Program-made: the position numbers and the translations under genes
The notes under the pieces: model-generated
The model's database searches: none
Seen by the model: only the letters and a program-made list of their open reading frames with translations
What the model was told of the DNA's origin: nothing
In this document: piece after piece, positions 1 to 5,374 of the stretch
How the letters are laid out: each line of letters begins with the position of its first letter
Position numbering within the stretch: position 1 is the first letter of the stretch
NCBI GenBank assembly: GCA_026770585.1
Contig: MU646943.1
Span: forward strand, 12,017 to 22,330
Reading direction: 5' to 3'
Length of the DNA stretch: 10,314 nucleotides
Source of the DNA: Baffinella frigidus
Taxonomy: Eukaryota > Cryptophyceae > Cryptomonadales > Baffinellaceae

Positions 1-122
1 ACAGGGATACCTGGCTCATAAGAAACTGCCCCCCCCCCATAGGACCACCGTAGGGCCCTAGGCATGGTCCCTACTGTAGGGTCCTAGGGGGTGGCGGTTT
101 CTTATGAGCGAGGTATCCCTGT
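1..122 (-). mobile_element. Family A foldback element (MITE), copy A1, in the ODC intron
   Basis: The two ends are inverted repeats (ACAGGGATACC at the left, GGTATCCCTGT at the right) and each continues into the CTCATAAGAAA block typical of the family. The middle is also self-complementary, so almost the whole element can fold into one hairpin. The left edge coincides with the window edge. Both arms carry the variant GGGATACC where the family has GGGGTACC, so the change is mirrored. The element lies upstream of an ornithine decarboxylase exon, presumably within an intron. A transposase gene is absent, as expected for a MITE. Confidence 0.9.
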
Positions 123-159
123 ACAGTACTCTTCTTGCGCGTGCGTGCTGCACCCGCGC

Positions 160-281
160 CCCCCCACTGCACCCCTCAACCCCGAAGACCTGAAATCTGA
201 ACCCGCAACCCTCAACCCTGGAATCTGAACCAGGGTCTGTGTGCCTCCTCGACCTACACCCTCAACCCCAATCTCGTGCAG
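160..281 (+). repeat. Degenerate C-rich telomere-like tract in the preceding ODC intron
   Basis: The sequence repeats variants of CCCTCAA, CCCTGGA and CTGAACC. It ends in a plausible acceptor, CTCGTGCAG, at 273-281. No ornithine decarboxylase sequence is recognisable in it, so I take it as the 3' part of an intron that also holds MITE A1. Confidence 0.6.
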
Positions 282-632
282 GTGATCCCCACGAAGCTCT
301 TCGGGCCGACGTGCGACTCGATCGACGTGGTACAACCCGGAACCCTCCAACCCCGCACCCTCCAACCCCGCACCCTCCAACCCTGCACCCTCCAACCCTG
401 CACCCTCCAACCCCGCACCCTCCAACCCTGCACCCTGCACCCTGAATGCACCCTCGGCCCTCAACCCTCAACCCTTGACCAGGTCCTCCCGTGCACGCGC
501 CTTCCCCCGCTCAACGTCGGCGAGTGGATCTATTTCGAGAACATGGGCGCCTACACGCGCTGCGCGGCCTCCAAGTTCAACGGCCAGGGCAACTACACCA
601 TCCACTACGTGTGGAGCGGGATGCCGCAGTAA
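282..632 (+). CDS. Ornithine decarboxylase, last two exons (partial gene; exons 282-329 and 483-632)
   Basis: This is the C-terminal part of a PLP-dependent ornithine decarboxylase, which converts ornithine to putrescine, the first step of polyamine synthesis, in the cytosol. Exon 282-329 encodes VIPTKLFGPTCDSIDV. GPTCD is the family hallmark holding the catalytic cysteine that one subunit of the dimer gives to its partner's active site, followed by the substrate-binding Asp. Exon 483-632 encodes 49 residues with LPPLNVGEW, FENMGAYT and KFNG, all conserved family motifs, and ends in TAA at 630-632. Splicing GTACAA..GACCAG (330-482) joins them in frame as SIDV-VLPC. The exon start at 282 follows CTCGTGCAG and is inferred. 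The protein stops soon after the domain, without the long degradation tail of mammalian enzymes. Upstream exons, including the lysine that binds PLP, lie outside the window. Confidence 0.93.
   Translation: MIPTKLFGPTCDSIDVVQPGTLQPRTLQPRTLQPCTLQPCTLQPRTLQPCTLHPECTLGPQPSTLDQVLPCTRLPPLNVGEWIYFENMGAYTRCAASKFNGQGNYTIHYVWSGMPQ
330..482 (+). other. ODC intron built of a 15-bp telomere-like tandem repeat
   Basis: The intron has canonical GT..AG ends and is 153 bp long. From about 341 to 440 it is a tandem array of ACCCTCCAACCCYGC units (15 bp, about six copies), followed by degenerate CCCTGCA and CCCTCAA units. The units resemble doubled, degenerate C-strand telomere repeats. Because the unit is a multiple of three, the tract stays open in all forward frames, which makes spurious long reading frames here. 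Confidence 0.85.
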
Positions 633-710
633 GTGGATCTATTTCGAGAATATGGGCGCCTCCACGCGCTGCGCGGCCTCCAAGTTCAACGGCCAGGGAT
701 GCCGCAGTAA
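632..710 (+). pseudogene. Partial tandem duplicate of the last ODC exon
   Basis: Positions 632-698 repeat 523-589 almost base for base (WIYFENMGA.TRCAASKFNGQG). The copy then jumps to the terminal ATGCCGCAGTAA, having lost 31 bp that encode the GNYTIHYVWS part. A GGG present at both break points suggests a microhomology deletion. It lies immediately after the ODC stop codon, so it would normally be 3' untranslated sequence. The Y to S change in GAYT also argues that it is no longer constrained. Confidence 0.9.
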
Positions 711-762
711 CCACAGAGTTTAGACACCATGGTCTCAGGGCGCCCACGCGTCGCCTCCCCCC

Positions 763-824
763 GGACCGGGTCCGGGATGGGCCCGCCTCAGGGCCCTGAC
801 AAGGGCTCATCCCGGACCCGGTCC
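763..824. mobile_element. Family E foldback element, short copy E1
   Basis: Inverted arms start GGACCGGGTCCGGGATG and end with the complementary CATCCCGGACCCGGTCC. The whole copy is 62 bp. A longer copy with the same arms is at 5966-6075. It lies just downstream of the ODC exon duplicate. Confidence 0.8.
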
Positions 825-874
825 TCGCAACCACCCCTCTCTGCACCTTTCAGCGACGCGTTCCGTCGTAGGTG

Positions 875-981
875 CTATCCCTTAAGTGGCCAGTAGGCGC
901 ATACGCCCTACCGTAGGACCCTAGGACCTGCCTAGGACCTCTTGGCCCGCAAATTTGGGCGCCTGGCCACTTAAGGGTGTC
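875..981 (+). mobile_element. Family B foldback element, copy B1
   Basis: It has CTATCCCTTAAGTGGCC at the left and GGCCACTTAAGGG at the right. The outer right end has decayed (TGTC in place of ATAG). The interior carries CCTACCGTAGG and CCTAGGACC motifs. It is the same length as copies at 1120-1226 and 1471-1577. Confidence 0.85.
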
Positions 982-1119
982 AATGTCTACAGCGCTGTCT
1001 GCCCCGTTTTCTGGGTAGGCCGATGCGTCTGTGTGTACCAAGGGGTTCTCAGCTGCCCCTGAGCGGTTTCGTTTTGGTAAACACGAGCAGCAAAATGCGG
1101 CCTAAGGGCGTTCCGGTGT

Positions 1120-1226
1120 CTATCCCTTAAGTGGCCAGTAGGCGCATACGCCCTACCGTAGGGCCCTAGGACCTGCCTAGGACCTCTTGGCCCGCAAATT
1201 TGGGGGCCTGGCCACTTAAGGGATAG
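1120..1226 (+). mobile_element. Family B foldback element, copy B2
   Basis: The 17-bp terminal inverted repeats are perfect (CTATCCCTTAAGTGGCC and its complement) in a 107-bp element. The TA inside each terminus can be read as a TA target duplication, as in Tc1/mariner-type MITEs. It is followed after four G bases by element A2. Confidence 0.9.
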
Positions 1227-1229
1227 GGG

Positions 1230-1351
1230 TACAGGGTTACCTCGCTCATAAGGAAGCGCACCACCCCCTAGGACCACCATAGGGCCTTGGGCATAGTCCT
1301 ACTGTAGGGACCTAGGGGGTGGCTGTTTCTTATGAGCGAGGTGCCCCTGTA
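1230..1351 (-). mobile_element. Family A foldback element, copy A2
   Basis: Runs from TACAGGGTTACCTCGCTC to GAGGTGCCCCTGTA, with the family core in reverse orientation (CCTACTGTAGGG late in the element). Arm differences are not mirrored here. The right TA borders directly on the next element. Confidence 0.9.
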
Positions 1352-1473
1352 CGCCGCTCATCAGAAACTGCACCCCCCGTACACCACACATGTAGGACTA
1401 CCGTAGGGCCCTAGGAATAGGCCTACTGTAGGCTCCTAGGGGGGGGGGGGTTCTTGTGAGCGAGGTACCCCTA
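1351..1473 (-). mobile_element. Family A foldback element, diverged copy A3
   Basis: The left end is worn (CGCCGCTCATCAGAAAC), but the right end TTCTTGTGAGCGAGGTACCCC and the CCTACTGTAGG core are clear. It contains a run of about 12 G bases. It abuts A2 on the left and B3 on the right. Confidence 0.8.
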
Positions 1474-1577
1474 TCCCGTAAGTGGCCAGTAGGCTCATAC
1501 GCCCTACCGTAGGGCCCTAGGACCTACCTAGGACCTCTTGGTGGTCAAATTTGACCACCTGGCCACTTAAGGGATAG
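1471..1577 (+). mobile_element. Family B foldback element, copy B3
   Basis: Starts CTATCCCGTAAGTGGCC and ends GGCCACTTAAGGGATAG, 107 bp. The interior is CCTACCGTAGGGCCCTAGGACC followed by a variant right half (GGTGGTCAAATTTGACCACC, itself a perfect 20-bp palindrome). The right TA is also the left TA of family C. Confidence 0.9.
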
Positions 1578-1863
1578 CTCTGTCCCACTTGATGTCGTCT
1601 CATCATTAAAAACATTTAGCCGCAGATGGACGTAACTAGTTGAAGGGGTACCTCGCTCATAAGAAACCACCTCCCCCTAGGACCCTACAGTAGGCCTATG
1701 CCCAGAGCCCTATGGTGGTCCTATGGGGGGGGCAGTTTCTTATGAGCGAGGTACCCCTGTAGCCGCAGATGGACAATTAATTTGTACTGGAGATGCTCCT
1801 TGAAACCTAATAATGACTGCTAAATCTTTTTAATGGTGAGACGAAATCAAGTGGGACAGAGCT
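1575..1863. mobile_element. Family C element with 43-45 bp terminal inverted repeats, containing a nested family A copy
   Basis: Positions 1576-1620 and 1819-1863 are inverted repeats of about 45 bp with only three mismatches, starting GCTCTGTCCCACTTGAT. TA flanks each end. The interior between the arms is mostly element A4 plus short AT-rich sequence, so the original element without A4 was about 170 bp. No coding sequence is visible inside. Confidence 0.85.
1642..1761 (+). mobile_element. Family A foldback element, copy A4, nested in family C
   Basis: The arms GGGGTACCTCGCTCATAAG and CTTATGAGCGAGGTACCCC are perfect. The outermost left bases have changed (TTGAAGGGG for TACAGGGG). The core CCTACAGTAGGCCTATG is in forward orientation. 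A 15-bp direct repeat (TAGCCGCAGATGGAC) lies at 1617-1631 and again at 1760-1774, the second copy starting exactly at the element's right end. Confidence 0.9.
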
Positions 1864-2234
1864 ACGTGTAGGGTGTGTCGCTCGCTGTTTCACACGCACG
1901 CATGTTTCCTGGCATACAGCGTGTCGGGAATGGGCCGTGTGCGCTCCCTTCTGCGCTGTAGCGAAGTGCGTGGGGTGACGCACAGACGGGGAGGATCTCA
2001 CCAGGGAAACACGCCAAAAGTGTCGGGAATTGGAGCCCTTCGTGGCCGCTACAATGTTTTTTTGTACCACGAAACGCTTTTAGCGCGAAACGTTGCGTGT
2101 GAAATTTCCACTTGTGACACGGCGTGGAAGAGAGACCTTGCGAGCGATTCGAGAGACCTTGCCAAGGCATATATATACATATGCCCCTAGAGCGGTGCGT
2201 GTCCTTGTTCGCGAGTGACCCTTGTACGTGTCTG
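1864..2234. other. Unassigned intergenic stretch
   Basis: No convincing gene. The long open frames here have no recognisable domain and run into MITE termini. Small repeats are visible: GTGTCGGGAAT at about 1920 and 2020, GAGAGACCTTGC at about 2132 and 2151, and a hairpin GGCATAT/ATATGCC at 2166-2185 around a TATATA core. Confidence 0.5.
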
Positions 2235-2355
2235 TACAGGGGTACCTCGCTCATAAGAAAGTTCCTTCCCCTAGGACCCTACAGTAGGGCTATGCCTAGG
2301 GTCCTATGGTGGTCCTGGGGGGGGGTCTCTTTCTTATGAGCGAGGTACCCCTGTA
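2235..2355 (+). mobile_element. Family A foldback element, copy A5 (consensus-like)
   Basis: Runs from TACAGGGGTACCTCGCTC to GAGCGAGGTACCCCTGTA, 121 bp, with consensus arms and the forward core CCTACAGTAGGGCTATG. Reading outward from either end, the arm contains ATG followed by an open frame MSEVPLY, which creates chimeric open frames with flanking DNA. Confidence 0.93.
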
Positions 2356-2602
2356 AGAGTCCAGTAGGTCCGCCTACTTCGAGAAGGGTACGTGGGCAAA
2401 GGCATCCAGGACTGAACGGTTCCGTACGAATTTCGTGACTATCGAGCCATCTATGATGTATCCATAGAGGACCTCTTCTCTCCACGAGCCTGGACGCGGT
2501 GTCTGAGTTGTCCTTTCACACGCAAGTTTTCTCCAGAAGGCTCTCAGCTCTGCTAGACCATCCTGCGGATAAGCTCCAGTGTCCGCCTATGGTGCATGCT
2601 CC
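2356..2602. other. Spacer with a family D fragment
   Basis: No gene is recognised. Positions 2562-2592 (CCTGCGGATAAGCTCCAGTG and following) match the middle of the family D repeat in reverse orientation. The match stops shortly before element A6. Confidence 0.5.
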
Positions 2603-2723
2603 TACAGGGGTACCTCGATTACAAGAAAACGCCTGCCCGTAGGACCCTACAGTAGGCCTATGCCTAGGGCCCTATGGTCGTCCTAGGGGGGTGACGTTTT
2701 CTTGTAATCGAGGTACCCCTGTA
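2603..2723 (+). mobile_element. Family A foldback element, copy A6 with mirrored arm substitutions
   Basis: 121 bp, TACAGGGG..CCCCTGTA. In both arms the family block GCTCATAAG is replaced by GATTACAAG (right arm CTTGTAATC), so three substitutions plus an added A are present in complementary form on both sides and the outer 29 bp remain perfectly paired. The core is CCTACAGTAGGCCTATG as in its neighbours. Confidence 0.93.
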
Positions 2724-2781
2724 AGCATACATAAGCCTATGCCACCCGGGAACCACTATGAGGTGTTGGACACACGGTTTG

Positions 2782-2904
2782 TACAGGGGTACCTCTCTCA
2801 TAAGAAAGCGCCACCCCCTAGGACCCTACAGTAGGCCTGTGCCTAGGGCCCTATCGTCGTCCTAAAGGGGGGAGGCACTTTCTTATGAGCGAGATACCCC
2901 TGTA
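2782..2904 (+). mobile_element. Family A foldback element, copy A7
   Basis: Runs from TACAGGGGTACCTCTCTC to GAGCGAGATACCCCTGTA, 123 bp. Its two arm mutations are at different places and are not mirrored. Core CCTACAGTAGGCCTGTG. Confidence 0.92.
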
Positions 2905-3001
2905 GCGGCATGTAGCCAGACACCGATCTCTAAAGGACCTAAAGGATCTCTCTCGTTGTTTCTGGGCCCGATCTACAGTTGAAAGCATTTTGGGGGGGGG
3001 G

Positions 3002-3160
3002 CACACAGCGGACTATGAGGGGATTTCGAATAACCCCTAAGCGATAAGACCTAGGACCCTACGGTAGGCAATCCGTAGGGACATAGGGGGGTTCCTACGG
3101 ATAAGGCAACGGAAAATCGGCCTGATTTGGGCCGAAAATCCCTTCGTAGCCCGCTATGTG
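3002..3160. mobile_element. Foldback element J
   Basis: Positions 3002-3028 (CACACAGCGGACTATGAGG onward) and 3133-3160 are inverted repeats of 27-28 bp with four mismatches and one indel. The interior holds CCTAGGACCCTACGGTAGG and a second CCGTAGGGACATAGGGGGG block. It is preceded by a G10 run. A single copy in this window, so the family status is inferred from the terminal repeats. Confidence 0.6.
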
Positions 3161-3204
3161 GCTAGAGTGATAGTTGCGAAAGGGGTCGAAGGAGTGCGTT
3201 TTCG

Positions 3205-3293
3205 GACTATTCGTAAGTTGCCACGCGGGGTTCGTGGTACAAATCCGTCAACTTTCGAGCGAAAAAGAGACCTGCCGTGGGAAGGATGATTCC
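3205..3293 (+). repeat. Dispersed repeat F, copy 1
   Basis: About 89 bp that match 6988-7077 at roughly 70-75 percent, best in GGGTTCGTGGTACAAATCC and CCGTCAACT. The element has no terminal inverted repeats and I see no coding sense in it. Confidence 0.65.
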
Positions 3294-3446
3294 GGAAGGA
3301 TACATTGCGGCCGTGTAGGTTTTTTAAAAGGCCTGTCTCTCTTCTGAATGAAATGTATTGGACGACTCCCGAAATGGGACACCCATGAATTCGCAAAATC
3401 CTGGGTGTTACAGAGCGGGAAACAGCTGGGCGCTCCCGTGCAAGCC
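3294..3446. other. Unassigned stretch
   Basis: No recognisable gene or repeat family. A weak hairpin (ACACCCA..TGGGTGT, 16-base loop) lies at about 3379-3410. Confidence 0.4.
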
Positions 3447-3487
3447 ACTGACGACTGACTGACTGACGACTGACTGACTGACTGACT
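3447..3487. repeat. (GACT)n microsatellite, left block
   Basis: Tandem CTGA/GACT tetranucleotides with an occasional GAC interruption. It is separated from a similar block at 3596-3669 only by a family D copy, which suggests that D inserted into one array. Confidence 0.9.
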
Positions 3488-3585
3488 CCTTTAGGTCCTT
3501 TAGGTTTTAATTTCTCCCAACGTAGCCCAACAACACGCCGTTCCGTAGAAGAGATCTGCAGAGAAAGCATGTTTGCTTTCGGATC
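3487..3585 (+). repeat. Dispersed repeat D, subfamily 2, inserted in a GACT array
   Basis: Starts with the doubled TCCTTTAGG motif and ends with the hairpin GAAAGCA-TGTT-TGCTTTC followed by GGATC. The middle (CTCCCAACGTAGCCCAAC) is nearly identical to the reverse copy at 9940-10032. Other copies at 4771-4866, 5715-5809 and 7403-7464 share both ends but differ in the middle. Confidence 0.8.
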
Positions 3586-3595
3586 GCGTTTCGCT

Positions 3596-3669
3596 ACTGA
3601 CTCACTGACTCACTGACTCACTGACTGACTCACTGACTCAATGATTGACTCGCTGACCCACTGACTGAC
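3596..3669. repeat. (CTGACTCA)n microsatellite, right block
   Basis: Tandem CTGACTCA octamers decaying to CTGACTGA and ATGATTGA. It appears to be the right half of the array split by the D repeat. Confidence 0.9.
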
Positions 3670-3753
3670 GTAAAATCTTTTTCTCCCCGACCATTCGAAA
3701 CGTTTTCTGGATTCACCAAAACAGTAAGTTTCGAGGCACTTTGGGGAAGTGCA

Positions 3754-3985
3754 AACATGCATAGGCAAACTTCTCAAATTGCCTAGAGGCCCTTTCCTAA
3801 CATGCCTAGGCACATTCCCAAATTGCCTAGGCACTTTCTTAACATGCCTAGGCAAATTCCAAAATCGCCTAGGCCCTTTCTCATTATGCCTAGGCACATC
3901 ATCAAATTGCCTGGGCACTTTCCAAACATGCCTAGGCACTTTCCCAACACGCCTAGGTACATCCCCAAATTGCCTACTCTCTCCC
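3754..3985 (+). repeat. 21-bp minisatellite with palindromic TGCCTAGGCA in each unit
   Basis: About eleven units. From 3803 to 3970 eight consecutive units are exactly 21 bp. Units alternate between an ACATTCCCAAAT-like and an ACTTTCCTAACA-like half, giving a 42-bp higher-order period. The period is a multiple of three, so both strands read as repetitive proteins (MPRHIPK, CLGTFPN and similar). I regard these as a consequence of the period and not as genes. Confidence 0.9.
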
Positions 3986-4024
3986 AGTATACATGGCCGA
4001 GACGGCACCAACAAAGTGTCTTCT

Positions 4025-4080
4025 GGGGATACTACCCCGTGTAGGATGACCGGAGTGACTTTACACGGGGTAGTATCCCC
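4025..4080. repeat. Perfect 19-bp inverted repeat (hairpin I)
   Basis: GGGGATACTACCCCGTGTA at 4025-4043 pairs without mismatch with 4062-4080, around an 18-base loop. The left arm plus loop (CCCGTGTAGGATGACCGG) resembles the 19-bp unit repeated three times at 6094-6150. Confidence 0.85.
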
Positions 4081-4123
4081 GAATTTCTCTTTCTCTCTCT
4101 AACACACCCTCTCTCCCCAACAG

Positions 4124-4144
4124 CACCTGCGTGTTGACCGGGAG
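4124..4144 (+). CDS. Candidate 21-nt micro-exon
   Basis: The sequence before it is a textbook acceptor: branch-like CTAAC at 4099-4103, a pyrimidine-rich stretch and AACAG. The 21 nt that follow read HLRVDRE in one frame and end in GAG before GTAGGA, a possible donor. The next sequence is a TTTGGGG/TTTAGGG tract, and telomere-like tracts also act as introns at 330-482. No parent gene can be named and no partner exon is visible, so this may be chance. Confidence 0.25.
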
Positions 4145-4153
4145 GTAGGAGAC

Positions 4154-4310
4154 TAGGGTTTGGGGTTTGGGGTTTAGGGTTTAGGGTTTAGGGTTTAGGT
4201 TTTATGGGTGAAGGTTCAGGGTTTAGGGTTTAGGGTTTAGGGTTTAGGGTTCAGGATTTAGGGTTCAGGATTTAGGGTTGAGGGTTGAGGGTTGAGGGTT
4301 CAGGATTTGA
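4154..4310 (+). repeat. Interstitial telomere-like TTTAGGG tract
   Basis: Runs of TTTAGGG mixed with TTTGGGG, TTCAGGG, TTGAGGG and TTCAGGATT. Purity declines from left to right. It passes directly into the 44-bp satellite. The G-strand faces right, so it is not simply the chromosome end of this window. Confidence 0.92.
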
Positions 4311-4715
4311 GGTTGGAGCTAGTAAAAACAGGGTGAGGTTGGAGCTAAAACAGGGTCATTACTGAGCAAACACAGGGTGAGGTTGGAGCTCAAACAGGAT
4401 CATTACTGAGCAAACACAGGGTGAGGTTGGAGCTAAAACAGGGTCATTACTGAGCAAACACAGGGTGAGGTTGGAGCTCAAACAGGATCATTACTGAGCA
4501 AACACAGGGAGAGGTTGGAGCTAACACAGGGTCATTATTAAGCAAAAACAGAGTGCGGTTGGAGCTCAAACAGGGTCATTGCTGAGCAAAACCAGAGTGA
4601 GGTTGGAGCTGAAACAGGGTCATTACTGAGCAAACACAGGGTGAGGTTGGAGCTAAAACAGGGTCATTACTGAGCAAATACCGGGTGAGGTTGGAGCTCA
4701 AACAGGGTCATTCCT
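4309..4715 (+). repeat. 44-bp satellite array
   Basis: Units start at 4335, 4379, 4423, 4467, 4511, 4555, 4599, 4643 and 4687, exactly 44 bp apart, each beginning GAGGTTGGAGCT. The first four alternate CTAAAACAGGGT and CTCAAACAGGAT, an 88-bp higher-order period. A shorter degenerate unit precedes them at 4309. The unit is not a multiple of three and is not coding. Confidence 0.95.
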
Positions 4716-4731
4716 GCGAGGTACCCCTGTA
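4716..4731 (+). mobile_element. Solo right terminus of a family A element
   Basis: GCGAGGTACCCCTGTA is the exact family A right end, fused to the last, truncated 44-bp unit. The rest of the element is missing. Confidence 0.8.
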
Positions 4732-4770
4732 GGGTCAGAGGCTAGATGGTGGAGAACTTTGAGGACGGAG

Positions 4771-4866
4771 TCCGTTAGGTCCTTTAGATTCTTCGAGCTC
4801 CCAACATGGGCGCACACCGGAACTTATCCTGCAGAAAGGCCATGCTTCCTTTCGGACCACATCAGA
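4771..4866 (+). repeat. Dispersed repeat D, subfamily 1
   Basis: Matches the reverse complement of 5715-5809 along its whole length: TTAGGTCCTTTAGATTCTTC, AGCTCCCAACATGGGCG, then the hairpin GAAAGG..CCTTTC and GGACCACATCAG. Confidence 0.85.
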
Positions 4867-4885
4867 GGAACTCCGCGGCCGTCAC

Positions 4886-5005
4886 TACAGGGGTATCTCG
4901 CCCATGAGAAACCGCCCCCCCCTAGGACCCTACAGTAGGCCTATGCCTAGGTTCCTATGCTGGTCCTAGGGGGGCGGCGGCGGTTTCTTGTGAGCGAGGT
5001 ACCTA
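4886..5005 (+). mobile_element. Family A foldback element, copy A8, right end truncated
   Basis: Left end TACAGGGGTATCTCGCCC, right end TTGTGAGCGAGGTACC then TAGTCGCG, so the last CCCTGTA is lost. Forward core CCTACAGTAGGCCTATG. Confidence 0.88.
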
Positions 5006-5080
5006 GTCGCGGGTGCACCCCCACCGAAACCATGGTCGATAAGGACGGCACCCAGGATTACGTGACTTCATGGGTACAAT

Positions 5081-5203
5081 AAGTGGGGTACCTCGCTCAT
5101 AAGAAAGCGCGACTCCCTAGGACCCTACAGGAGGCCTCTGCCCCATAGTGGTCTCCTTCATGTATGGGGGCGGGAGTTTCTTATGAGCGAGGTAACCCTC
5201 TGT
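5081..5203 (+). mobile_element. Family A foldback element, copy A9, diverged
   Basis: The arms GGGGTACCTCGCTCATAAG and CTTATGAGCGAGGTAACCC are clear, while the core is degenerate (CCTACAGGAGGCCTC) and the outer ends are worn (AAGTGGGG, CCTCTGTGG). Confidence 0.85.
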
Positions 5204-5320
5204 GGTAAATGCCCAATCTTTAAGTCAACTCATGACAATCGGGTAAAGGACTGCCCAGTCGGGTAGCAACTCCGGATCCTTTTGACAAATGTATCAACAG
5301 TGCCAGACCGACCAAAACCT

Positions 5321-5374
5321 CCTTAGGCTACATGTAGGGGGGCGGGCGTTTCTTATGAGCGAGATAACCCTCTA
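5321..5374 (+). mobile_element. Right half of a family A element (A10), related to A9
   Basis: Only the right half is present: CATGTAGGGGGGCGGGCG then TTTCTTATGAGCGAGATAACC. The CATGTA and the AACCCTCT end are shared with A9 only, suggesting a local duplication with loss of the left half. Confidence 0.75.

Noticed and set aside
239-471. Repetitive proteins (LEGAGLEG, HPPTPHPP) over the ODC intron
   Set aside because: They are readings of the 15-bp intron repeat; the ODC frame explains the locus.
1873-2254. Overlapping frames of 105-130 codons on both strands
   Set aside because: They begin in or run into MITE ends (MSEVPLY) and show no domain or codon bias.
2357-2460. Plus-strand peptide SAYFEKGTWAKASRTERF
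   Set aside because: Only about 34 codons, no ATG, bounded by stops, and no family recognised.
3754-3985. Long open frames on both strands coding for PRHIPKL or CLGTFPN repeats
   Set aside because: They follow from a 21-bp repeat period; all frames stay open and no domain is present.
4154-4310. A true chromosome end
   Set aside because: Other sequence continues on both sides and the repeats are degenerate, so the tract is interstitial.
4309-4715. CRISPR array
   Set aside because: The repeats are contiguous 44-bp satellite units without unique spacers, in a eukaryotic context.
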